DNA from: Norana najaformis
Taxonomy: Eukaryota > Annelida > Clitellata > Crassiclitellata > Hormogastridae
Reading direction: 5' to 3'
Assembly: GCA_964023275.1 (NCBI GenBank)
Contig: OZ029923.1
Coordinates: forward strand, 4,489,729 to 4,553,728
Length of the DNA stretch: 64,000 nt
Shown one piece after another: positions 10,955-21,439 of this stretch. A program made the position numbers and the translations under genes. The notes under the pieces were generated by a model. That model made no database searches. It was not told the DNA's origin and saw nothing but the letters and a program-made list of their open reading frames with translations. Positions within the stretch are counted from its first letter, which is position 1. The number at the start of each line of letters is the position of its first letter.

Positions 10955-13900
10955 ATGGATGTGGGTGACATTACGGATCCTAATCTGGATGGTGACTTTC
11001 AGACATTACTGGAAGTCAGACAGGTAGGTTAGGCATGTATTTGCCGGTTCATCCTCATGTTACTTTTGCTATTTACACACTGTCGCTTATAAATACAACA
11101 CATCATTACTGATTTATTATTTCTGCATTTATTAAGCGACATTTTCTGATGATTAAGCATCAATCGATGGCACTGAGTAATTATGAATGAAGTAGTTGCT
11201 CAGGGTCTCAGCATAGTAATCATTTAAATGGAGGCTTGAACCTATACTCTGCGCTTTACACCCCTAGGGTTCTAACCAAACGGCTGTCGTGTCTCCCTAT
11301 CAATCGATAGAGCCTATGATTGTAGGTTAATAAAGACAAACTGTCCTTTTAGCTACCCCGAGAGGAGGACATGGGCATCCAGTGTTAGCGATCTCACTTT
11401 GCTTAAGCCAGGCGTGTTAAGGTCTCTGGCCAGTACTGCCCTTCCCACGGACGGTGTAGGTCAATGTACATACTACACATGAGTTCTCACGTACCCACTT
11501 GGCTGTAAAGTTATAAGCTACATAGAGAGGCAGCCTTGTGTACGGAGTGTTAGCGACTTCATTTACTTAGCATCGATATGTGGGTGTTGATGGCAAGTCC
11601 TCTCTAGCTGCCTGATATAACCACTGACAGAGTACGGTAAGTGTACTTATTTTGTTGTTGAGTTCGCTAGAGGACCACAACGGAACATAAAGATCAAATC
11701 ATTTTCTGACATGACGAAAACCTGAACCCCAGTGCATAATTATAGTGCCGCAGTGGAAGTTAGACGATTCTTTTTGACTAGAAAGGTAAGACTGAAATGG
11801 ACTTGTTGGTCTTGACTTGGACTTGACTACATTGGAAGGCAGTGGACTAGACTAGATTAGGATAGATCAGGTAAGAATGGATTTGACTGAATTGGACAGG
11901 ACTGACTGGATTTGATTTATTTGGATATGCCACGTAGAATATTTCGACTACCCTTCTCCAATTATATTAAAACATAATCGGAATAATATTTTGTTACCAG
12001 AAAAGAAAAAATACGGCGGAGAACGATGCGGTAATGAGGCAGCTCATAAACGACACAGATCCATCATCGGGTGACATAGAAGAGGTACTCTTGCAACCGT
12101 CTACTCCAACAGCTACCCCCACAACTTCGACAAATGGGCTAAAGAAAGACTTGGTCGAAGCCGAAAAACTTAGGAGCGCCATATTTGATGCAGCCACGCG
12201 TGACGACGCTACACAGCTCCAGAAACTGGTGGAGCGTGTCGAAACATTGGGCTTGACGCTGTGCGACTCGGAGCTTCGCAGTTTAGACGACAACTCGACG
12301 GTTCTTCATTGTGTCCTTGAGAAGGAACTCTGGGATGTTGCCAGGTACTTGATCGGTTCCTGCAGCGAGAGACTCCTCACCGATGGGTACAACGTAACGG
12401 TGAGAAAGGTCTCCTCTCAGAAATCCTGTCTCCACATACTCACAGAGAAGGGCAACTACGACTTGGCAAAACAGCTTCTTGACAGACTGACTAACGAATC
12501 CGTGCGGAAAGATCTCCTCCGGAGAACCGTGCTCGTGGAGCTCGAGGGCCAGAGACCTCGACATCTTAGCAGCATGCACATAGCGGCGTTGAAGGGACAC
12601 ACGCACCTCATCGAACTCTTCCACAACCTGGGCATCGATATCAACATCACCAACAACAAGAATGACACTCCGGTTCTGTGGGCCACCCGCGGAAACCACA
12701 TCGAGACGGTTCGATATCTTATCGGACACGGAGCAGACCTCCACCTAGAAAACGACAAGGGTTCGACTCCGCTCTACTGGGCGGTCCGATACGGGTACAC
12801 AAAATTAGTCGAGATCCTGGCCCGAGAGGGAAAGGCGAACGTTCGCCAGGAACGAAAGCTGGGACTCGTTGCACCGATTGTGCTTGCAAGCGCCCTAGGT
12901 TACCACGAGATCGTCAAGGTACTACTAGAAAACGGAGCGGACGCCAACGTCAAAATCCGACATGACCAGACCGCACTGCACGTTGCCGCTGCCGAAGGTA
13001 CCAACCAAGTCATCGAGGTGTTACTGGATCGTGGAAACATCGATATTAACCATGCCGACTGCAATGGAAACACGGCGATCTTGTTTGCCACAAAGGCTGG
13101 CAATCTCTGCACAATGAAGCTGCTTGCCGACCACGGGGCCAACCTCGACTGCAAGAACAAAATGGGCCAAAACATTTGGGACTTCGCCATGATCAGACCG
13201 GACAAGGAATTTCTCAAGGCCATTGCACAGCTCTATCGACGGGCAAAACGCTTCATGAATTCTAACAGGAAGCTGCTGTTCGTAGTCGGTAAGACCCCGC
13301 TACACGTCGCGGCTTCCAGCGGCGATGTGGACAAGATGCGATGTCTGCTGGAGATCGGTGCTGATCCGAGGGCCCGCGACCTCAACGGAAATACCTATTT
13401 CCACATCGCAGCCCGGGATGATCGCGTCGATGTTGTTCAGGCCTTTCTAGCAGAAGTTGCAGTGGACAGTCCGAATAACGATGGCGACACGGCCCTACAT
13501 CTGTCCTGCAAAAACGGACACCTAAAGACAACCCAAGTATTGTTGCAGAAGGCAAAGCTGGACGCGAGAAACAAGCTCGGAATGACTCCGTTACACGAGG
13601 CAGTGGCATCCGACGCAGTGAGCGCCGAATTGATCCGGGTCATAGTTGATATGATCGTAAAGGCTAGCAACTGGTCACTGGTCGATGCGACGGACAGCCA
13701 CGGCAACACCGCGCTGCACATCGCAGCCAGGCGTGGACGACCCGAAATCCTTGTCGAGCTGAATTCGCTGAACCCGAAGATTGTCAACCACGAGGGAGAC
13801 ACTCCTTTCCACGTGGCCGCTCGCAGCGGAATTCCCTTCAACCTGGACACGATGATCGACATTTTCAACAAACCGGAGAAAGGTGTCAATCTGGACCAGG

Positions 13901-15921
13901 AAAATAACGTCGGAGACAGCTGCCTTCATATCTGCGCCAGACGTGGAGACCTTCACGGCGTGAACCTTCTCGTCTCCTGCGGGGCGGATCTTTCGCTGCA
14001 GAACCACGATGGAAATACAGTGGTGCATGTGATCATCGAGGAGTCCGTGGAGGAGCCGACAAAGAAGGAGGCTCTGCTGGAGGTCTTCCGAGGCATCACG
14101 CAAATAGTCGTTCGTTGGTGGTGTATGAAGAATGACCATCAGTTTCCAAACGAAGAATCGGAGATGTATTATGCGCTGCTCCGGACGGCAATGGTCCATC
14201 TTACCTCAATCGTCTATAATAGGAAAGACCAAAACGCAATCTCCTTCGCCATCAAGATGGGAGCTGTTGATCTGCTAGAAGAAATACTGAATACGGCGAA
14301 CGTGTATCGGTTTAAAGAGGTGGCAGAGTACGTGTACGACATTACAAGCCTGATTCCGCAGACAACTGCTGTCAATCGGAAGTTTTCCTCGCGGAAAAAG
14401 TCAAGTGTCGGAGTAAATGAAGGCATCGGCGGGGGGAAGAATTCCGCCGAGAACGACGCCCAACATCTAGACCTACCGTCCTGCCTGGACCTTGTCGTTT
14501 CTTTGGAGGACGAAGTCCTGGCGTCGAAGATTCTGGACATACTTCCGTTCAAGCAGTTGGTACGAAACTACTGGAATGGCTACCAGTGGATATACGCTGT
14601 CCTGATGATCGTCCACGTCGTCTACATGAGTCTGTTTTCCGTGTACGTAGTTCCCGACAGCGATGACTTACACCGAATCTACAATTCATCCGCGTCGCAC
14701 AGTTGTAAGTCGGGCGGCTCCTACAGACTCTACGGCCTGTTTCTCATCTGGCCTTGTCTGTTGCTCCTCTACGAGATCTACTCCTTCTTCTCAAAACTCA
14801 ACCGTTCCGCCTGCTGCAGCAGTTGTAATAAGTTAGATGGCTGGAAAAAGGATATGCAAAGTTCCGACTGTTGTACTTCGATGACCCGTTCCGACTGTTG
14901 TATTTCGATGACCCATATCAACCTTCTGAGTCTACCCTACCTGATGATATCGACGTTTTTCAGCTACCTCGGACATCTGACAGCGCTTGCTTTCTGTGCT
15001 CTGGTGATCGCCTGGTATGCCACCTACCTGTGTGCCTCGGACATGTCTACCTACGTTGAGATTGTGTCGATGGTCATGGTACTTGGTTGGCTGTTCACAA
15101 TCAGCTTCACTAAGGGATTCGAAGACATGCACGTCTACTCCATCATGCTCAAGTACATTGTCATCCGAGACATCACGCGCTACCTGATCATGTATATCTT
15201 CGTCCTTCTCGGCTGTGGACTGGCATTCAACGTTCTTTTCCAGATCATCCCAACGACCGACGCCAGCTACAACTACTCGTCCATCTGGAACACTCTCTTC
15301 AATGTTTTCAACCTGATGCTTGGTCTCGGATCGCTGTTCGATGACAACTTCGACGATAACTATAAAACATACGGCGGCAATCCGGCCTTTGTCAAGTGGC
15401 TGTACATCTTCTATATCATCTGTGCCACGGTCATTCTCATGAGCCTACTGGTCGCCATGATGACTGACACTTACACGGACATCAAGGCGAAAGAGGGAAC
15501 GACGTGGAAGGTCGGAAGTCTTCGCCTTGCCCTACAGATCGAACGATCCATGCCCTGCATCAAGCAGCTGCTAAGAGCCACCAGAATCGTTCGCGATCGC
15601 ATCTCGTTCGACGCTCAGGCTGACCGGTGGGTCATGGCCGTCAGCGTCGACGAAGTTGGACAGGCTAAAGTTCTGGAGACAGATGAACTGCTGAAAACGG
15701 TTCAGCGACTCGAAAATAAGGTGGATCACATCCAGGGAGCCTACACCGAACTGGCTCTTCAGATCGAATCGTTACGTACAAGTGCTCCCGTTGTCGCTGC
15801 GGTTGGTAGCTCAAACGTCCCCGCAGCCCCCATCAGGCGGCCCACGAGCTTCTTCAGTGTTGTCAACCAGATCCGAGAAAGGCCGTTTACCGGAAAAGGT
15901 AGCAGGAGAAAAAGAAAATGA
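10955..15921 (+). CDS. Ankyrin-repeat TRP channel, TRPA-like, copy 1
   Basis: Two coding exons, 10955-11023 (MDVGDITDPNLDGDFQ..., 23 codons, donor CAG|GTAGGT) and 12001-15921 (acceptor TTACCAG), join in phase 0 to give 1329 aa. The first ATG is chosen because the same short exon precedes copies 2 and 3. About 17 ankyrin repeats span residues 120-718 (for example DQTALHVAAAEGTNQVIEVL). Six membrane segments follow: S1 about 886-907, S5 within RYLIMYIFVLLGCGLAFNVL, a pore loop around FNLMLGLGSLFDDNF, and S6 about 1153-1180. A TRP-domain-like TTWKVGSLRLALQIERSMP comes next, then a C-terminal coiled coil (about 1247-1281) and a basic end. Order and motifs fit TRPA rather than TRPV or TRPC. The role is inferred: a tetrameric, cation-permeable plasma-membrane sensor channel. 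The S2-S3 loop is Cys-rich. Almost the whole protein sits in one exon, unusual for a TRPA gene. Confidence 0.9.
11105..11330 (-). mobile_element. tRNA-derived SINE, family B, in intron 1 of TRP copy 1
   Basis: It starts TTTCTGCATTTATTAAG, continues with GCATCAATCGATGGCACTGA and ends with a B-box-like GGCTTGAACC region and TCGTGTCTCCC (tRNA-like head on the minus strand). The same element sits at the same place in intron 1 of copies 2 and 3, so it was there before the genes duplicated. Confidence 0.7.
11770..11935 (+). repeat. Degenerate GGACTTGACT-type repeat before exon 2
   Basis: Imperfect runs of TTGGACTTGACT/TGGACTAGA units. Equivalent stretches precede exon 2 of copy 2 (21935-22055) and copy 3 (30425-30530), so the repeat was inherited through the duplication. 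Confidence 0.6.
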
Positions 15922-16764
15922 CCCAGTGCTGTGTGAGGTCTGTTATCTTAGAAATTTGCGAATATACACTACATAAGTTTGTAAAAGGACCTGTTTAACT
16001 TCAATTAGGACACTATGCTGGTATACATGCAAGTTTCCTGGTCCAAAGCAATTAGCCAAACATGCGAACATTAGCGTACGATATTAGTGGATGACTGATG
16101 GGTTTCTATATTTTGGAATTTCATTTGAATATGCCTTGAAACTGTTTCATATCTGGAAGTAACTTGCCTGTGCGTTTTAGCACTTTGATATCTGTGCTTT
16201 ATATCATACCTTGAGTTAGACCTATCTTTAGATGAGATGGTGAGACAACTCCATGTTATCTTAATTCCTAGGGTAGTGTAAGCACGGTTTTGCTACCCGG
16301 TGAGGCGTGACGGAATGAGGGCGTACACTGGATGCGTATATATGTGTGCACACTGATTGGGGGCGTGTTCATGTGGATAAGAAGAACTTGTCTAGAAGAA
16401 TAAAATGTCGGTAACTGCAAGATTGGAGTTGTCGTGTTGGAGAAATAAAATAACAGTTCACAGGTAGATTCTGCACTTGCACACTGTATCGAAAATCTAT
16501 TCAATACATATATTGGGATTTTAACATGCGACTGTCTAAACGAGAAATTTTGTTTTTGTTGGCTATTAGTAAAACACACGTTTCAGATAAACACAAGGTG
16601 GTGAAATCAGTCTGAGAGATTTATATGACATGATTTCCTGCATTGGTTTACCAAGACCTATCGCTTAGCGTAGACTTCTACTCTTTACAAATGTCAGCAC
16701 TGTATACATTGTTTTAGATGGGTAAATTTTAAGATCTCCTACATAAAACTACTTACAATAATAC
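15922..16764 (+). other. 3' UTR and conserved 3' flank of TRP copy 1
   Basis: Homologous to 19321-19860, 26072-26880 and 34690-35235 (shared TTTCCTGGTCCA, TATGCCTTGAAACTGTTT, CATGATTTCCTGCATTGG). Candidate poly(A) hexamers AATAAA occur at 16399-16404 and again near 16445. Confidence 0.6.
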
Positions 16765-18495
16765 AATGCACGTCAACTAAAATTTGTCAATGCCTTCCTT
16801 ACAAAGTTCAGAAGTGCAGTTGAAGCCCGGCTATGTGAAGTATTAAGAACCATAAGCAGACTGGAAGAGGTAAGTTTTAAGGTTAGAGCGAAAGACAGTC
16901 TAAGTAGGAGTCGTGAACATAAGGAGGTAGAGATTTCCAGATGGAGGGACCAGCAACTGATGCTGACCGAAGAAAGCATCGGCCTTTAACAGAGTTACAA
17001 GGTGTAACCATGGAAGATAAGTAGGATGGCAGATGATTTGAACATGTTTTGAACATGAAGAAAGCCAGCTTGAAGCGGATACGCTCGCATACTGGAAGCC
17101 AGTGTAGAGAACAAAGGGCAAGAGTGATGTGATCTCAGTATCAGAGTCCAAGTCACAGTCTTGCAGCCTGGTGCAGTATTTTAGTTAGGGGAAGGGTGCA
17201 CTCAGGAAGACCACAGACCACAGTGTATAGCGTTGCAATAGTCGAGTCTTGTAAGAATAAGGCTGTGTATTAGCATTCTCAGGGAGGCTGATTCTAGAGT
17301 ACAGCGAAGTTGTCTGATACTTCTGAGGTGAAGCAGGCATATTCGAGAAGTTGCAGCTCTATGAGGTTTGAGAGAGTGTTGAGTCTAGCATGATTCCAAG
17401 ATCCCTGTTGTAGAGGATAGGGAGGGTAAAGAGGAGGAAGTAGTGCACCGTAGGAGTTTAGAGGAACGGGCAAGCCAGATAAGCTCGAATTTGTCGGGGT
17501 TAAGTTTGAGACGCAAAGACAGACTCTACAGTATAATGTCGTCTATGCAGGCACGGAGTCTCTGTGGCATCTACATGCGGCTTCATATAGCCGGAGGTGT
17601 ACCTTAATTTGGGTATCATCAGCATAAAGGTAGATTTCTATGCCATGATGAGAGGCAATGGTTGATAGTGCTGAGGTATAAACGATGAACAGAAGCCTAA
17701 GACGGAACCTTGTGGGACACCAAACAGTACAGCAGAGATGAATGACGAGATTCAGCCGATACAAACAAACTGAGTACGGTTAGAGAGGTAGGAGACAAAT
17801 CAGTCGAGTATTTTACCCGAGATACCAAAAAACTGTTGCAGGACTTTAAGTAGGATGCAGTGATCTACACAGTCAAAAGCAGCAGTAAAATCAAGGAATA
17901 TTAAGGCAGTCACATATCCCTTATCAGCAGCAAGGATAAGATCATTAGATCACTATAGACTTTTAGGTTAGCTGTTTCTGTGGAGTGAAATTTGCCTGAA
18001 GCCTTACTGCAGCGGTGGGAACAGACTGTTTGCAAAGAGGTAAGAGTAGAGCTGTGTATTGACAACTCTTTCTATCAGCTTAGACAGGAAAGGAACAGTT
18101 GAGGTAGGTCTATAGTTAGAACAGAGTGGGATCGAGACCACTCTTCTTAAGACCACGACGTATAGCTGCCCGCTTCTGAGAGGAGGGAAGTATGCTAGCA
18201 GAGAGAGAAAGGTTAATTAGGGAATCTAGGAAAATAGCAAAGATCTGAGGTTGTGATTTCAGAAGCCACGTAGGGACAGCGTCAAGTTCACAGTGTTTGG
18301 ACGTAGATTTCTTTAGTAGGTCAGTGACGATCCAGAAGGTCTTGTATCGCGGAGTCATACAGTAGAAAAGCTTGCTTAGTTTCATACGACTGCTCAGAGG
18401 ATTGAGATGTAGAGGCCATTTGAAAGAGTTCAGTGGCAAGGAGGTCTTGGGTGAATGCAGCATGGTTGAAGTGAGTAATGCATCGGCGCTTCACA
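16765..18495 (-). mobile_element. CR1/L2-like LINE with decayed reverse transcriptase
   Basis: On the minus strand: a pre-RT segment near 18380-18480, then PTWLLKSQPQIFAIFLDSLI near 18200-18270, SNYRPTSTVPFLSKLIERVV near 18061-18120, and the catalytic YADDTQ near 17608-17626. These are the usual landmarks of a CR1/L2-type RT. Several stop codons and frameshifts interrupt it. The 3' end (16765-16990) matches the tails at 37340-37640, 60665-60925 and 62350-62412. It interrupts the conserved 3' flank of TRP copy 1, so it inserted after the duplications began. Confidence 0.8.
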
Positions 18496-18742
18496 ACATC
18501 ATAAGCTGATGACGTAGTGTGTTAGGGCAGAAGAGGAGCGGGTTGAACGAAGTGGTTGGATTGTAAATAACTGACGAAGATATGAGGGTTGGGAGAATTG
18601 AAGTGTGTTGTAGGCAAGTGATAGGAGTTTGTATTCGATTCGTTCAGGGATTTTAAGGCAATGAAGTGGTTTAAGAACAGGAGTTATGTGATGGTGTTTG
18701 GGGATTTTGGTGACAGCACGAGCAAGATCATTCAAAATTGTG
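18496..18742 (-). mobile_element. LINE C-terminal fragment, out of order with the adjacent RT
   Basis: The minus-strand frame contains LKIPERIEYKLLSLAYNTLQ and YLRQLFTIQPLRSTRSS, which in CR1/L2 elements lie near the C terminus of the RT. Here the segment sits upstream (5') of the RT core, so it is a separate insertion or a rearranged piece. Confidence 0.6.
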
Positions 18743-18744
18743 TA

Positions 18745-19043
18745 AATATCAAATGTAGATAGATTTTGTAAATGGAATAATTGAAAATAGAAACTATGTT
18801 TTTGGCAGTTATTTGCAAATAAATTTGCGAAAATCGCTCTAGCTAGCTAATAGGATTGGCCTTTAACACAGGCCTAACAGAATGCGTGGTCTTTTCAGAA
18901 GGTCCACATACCAGCCATCCAATCCAAAGAACAGCTTTACAACAATTTCAGCTGCATCTCTGGCTCTCCCCTCTTAGCTGATGGAGATCTCAAGTCGGCA
19001 TTAAAGACCAGATGCTCCTGGATAGCTGTTGAGGTGTCAAAAT
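18745..19043 (+). repeat. Duplicated segment also present at 36035-36281
   Basis: Shared blocks include AAATGTAGATAGATTTTG, GAATGCGTGGTC, CAACAATTTCAGCTGC and CTCAAGTCGGCATT. No coding frame is recognised. The two copies lie beyond the 3' flanks of TRP copies 1 and 3, so this is probably the distal end of the duplicated unit. Confidence 0.65.
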
Positions 19044-19078
19044 TGACGTCCAAACGAAGGAACGAGGCCTTTATCCAT

Positions 19079-19320
19079 TAAGTCGGGCGGTTCCTACGGG
19101 CTCTGTGGATTGTTTCTCATCCGGCCTGGCCTGCTGCTCCTCTACGAGATCTACTCCTACTTCTCCAAACTCAGCCGATCAGCCTGCTGATGTTTTTGTT
19201 GTAAGTTTGATGGCCTAACAAGGAGGAAGGACATGCAAATTCCTATTGTTGTACGTCGATAACCCAACTTAGCCATTTAAGTCTGCCTTACCTGATGATT
19301 TCTACGCTTTTCCGCTGCAT
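19079..19320 (+). pseudogene. Fossil fragment of a fourth TRPA-like channel
   Basis: Homologous to the S2 to S3 coding part of the other copies: GTCGGGCGGTTCCTACGGG, then CTCCTCTACGAGATCTACTC, then CCTGATGATTTCTACGCTTTTCCG. Stop codons are present (for example the TGA after the CCGATCAGCCTGC stretch). At about 19321 it passes straight into the conserved 3' flank, so the segment coding from S3 to the C terminus has been deleted. Confidence 0.85.
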
Positions 19321-20135
19321 AAAAAATTTCCTGGTCCACAGAAATACGCCAAACATGTGAAAATCTCATTAGTATACGATATCAGAGAATGACTTATGTG
19401 TTTCTATGTTTTAGGATTTCAGTTGAATATGCCTTGAAACTGTTTAACATCTGGGAGTAACTTGCCTATGCGTTTTTGCGCTTTGATATCTGTGCCTTAT
19501 ATCATACCTCGAGTTAGATCTATCTTTAGGTGGGGCATTGAGACAACTCTATGTTATCTTAATTCCTAGGGTTGAATTATGTACCTGCATACTGTATCGA
19601 AAATCCTGACATCTATTCAAAACCTATATTGGGATGTTAACATGCGAATGTCTAAACGAGAAATAATGTTTTCGGTGGCTATTAGTCAAGCACACGTTTC
19701 AGATAAATATTAAGGTGGTGAAATCTGTCTGAGAGATTCATATGACATGATTTCCTGCATTGGTTTACCAAGACCTATCGCTTGGCGTGTAGACTCCTGC
19801 ATTTTACGAATGTCAGCACTGCATACATTGTTTTAGATGAGTAAATTTGTATAGCTCCTATAAAGAGCTACTTAGAGACGCTTTGACCTTGCTAGCTACA
19901 TTGGTTAAAGCGTACGGCAAGGCGCGATGCCGGTTTGCATACCAATTGTGGCTATATGTAAGACATTTTCATCTCAGCCTAGCATGTTCCTTTCCCGGGG
20001 ACCTTAACTATAAGGCTGCCATCCACCTGATCTACAGTGATGACAGTCCAGAACTGGACACCCAAAAGACGCTGGTTGACGCACCAGAACCAACGGTTAG
20101 GAGACCACTCTTCCATTGAAAGCACTATGAACTCT
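19321..20135 (+). other. 3' flank of the fossil TRP copy
   Basis: Matches the 3' flanks of the other copies, including TTTCCTGGTCCA near 19326 and the block at 19840-20000 with ACTTAGAGACGCTTTGACC and TACGGCAAGGCGC. It is useful as the uninterrupted reference for the LINE insertion in copy 1 and the piggyBac insertion in copy 2. The 90-codon open frame at 19847-20119 is not recognised. Confidence 0.65.
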
Positions 20136-20714
20136 TTGTTCCGTTGACTGTATCCGAGCGGGCAGCAGTCGATGCCACTTCCTTGTTTCCAGCAGGCTTT
20201 CCAGCCAGTCTAGACCTTATCGCTTCACAGCACCTCAAAAGATTTAACTTCGATAGGAATAGGATATTTAAGATTTTAAAATAAAAGAAATGATAGTAGC
20301 GTCACTTAGACGGACTAAGTATCAAGTCAAATTTCTGTTTCATGAGAAACTGAAGAAAAATAACATGACTGAGCTTACCAGTATAGGCCTATTAACAAAT
20401 TAGAATGTTTGTTCTAGAATCTTCAATATTTAGTCCTATAAAATTTTAATTTACTATGATTTGAATGTAAATATATTATCAAAGGACCAACTACCGGCGA
20501 TTTACAGCCATATCAAGTGGTGGACTGTAATGTGATGCGTTTTGAAAGTGGTTCTCGAGTGTATTGACTTGGGAGAACCGCTCAGAACCGCTGAGAACCG
20601 CTGAGAACCCACAGAATTCTGACTGTCATCTCATTCATCCTACGAACTCACCAACATCGCATTTCTTGCAATCTCTGCCAATGTCTTCCTTTCAAAACTA
20701 AAGACACTACTCTA
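20136..20714. other. Spacer with a short 10-bp tandem repeat and LINE remnant
   Basis: No gene seen. About four copies of a GAGAACCGCT unit lie at 20572-20612. The stretch 20640-20715 (GAACTCACCAACATCGC, TTTCAAAACTAAAGAC) resembles the coding end of the type 1 LINE tail at 57440-57510, much decayed. Confidence 0.45.
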
Positions 20715-20984
20715 CTTGAGCGATTTCGGACGGGGGAGACTGTTAATTACCGCATTAGCGTTGATTCTAGACTTAGCTGATCCGAAAAGACGATAGTGCT
20801 CTACCTACAAATATTGGGAGTCCCTTGTGATTATACTGAGTGCAAGACACGAAAATCTATCAGGAATCAGTTCGCTTATGTTGTACTCATGAGTATCGTG
20901 GGGGGGGGGTTAGATTGCAAAACACTTGAGTCCTATCGACGCAGGTTAAACGAACAAATCTGTCACGTTCAAATGGGTCCCGCT

Positions 20985-20991
20985 TATAAAA
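20985..20991 (+). promoter_or_regulatory. TATA box, TRP copy 2
   Basis: TATAAAA about 450 bp before the first-exon ATG, embedded in a block conserved with copy 3 (ACCGAGGCCTCTGCAGTAAT follows in both). The transcription start is inferred about 30 bp downstream. Confidence 0.45.
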
Positions 20992-21439
20992 CCGAGGCCT
21001 CTGCAGTAATAAAATACTGTTGAGTTGTAACAAAGTACAAACATGTTAATTAAGACTGTAGCCTGAGCTTGACAAGGACACGGCTGAATAACCTACATTT
21101 TAAAAAAACTTGCCTACCTTCCTTGCTAGAAGCGGTTTAAAAAAGTCTTAGCTGGCATGAATTTCTTCTTCAAAATCACAAAGTAGCCATATTCAATCTG
21201 GATGAACGGCGAGGACTAGGCGATTCTGAATGCGAAACTTGGTTCTCAAGACTTCGCTTGTTTGGAGCTGCAGGAATCCGAAGAATACGATAAGGCCAAC
21301 TATCATGATTACGAGTTTTATACTGTTAACTTGAATGTTCCAATCCAGCAGAGCACCTAAACTATAGATCTTCGTATTCACCAGTAGGGCTATAAGTTCT
21401 ACATTTCGAGCAGACACGTGCAAGTCACAGGCAGCGGAG

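Noticed and set aside
12034-12036. In-frame ATG near the start of the long exon as the start of TRP copy 1
   Set aside because: The conserved 23-codon upstream exon splices in phase in all three copies, and the corresponding codon is not ATG in copies 2 and 3.
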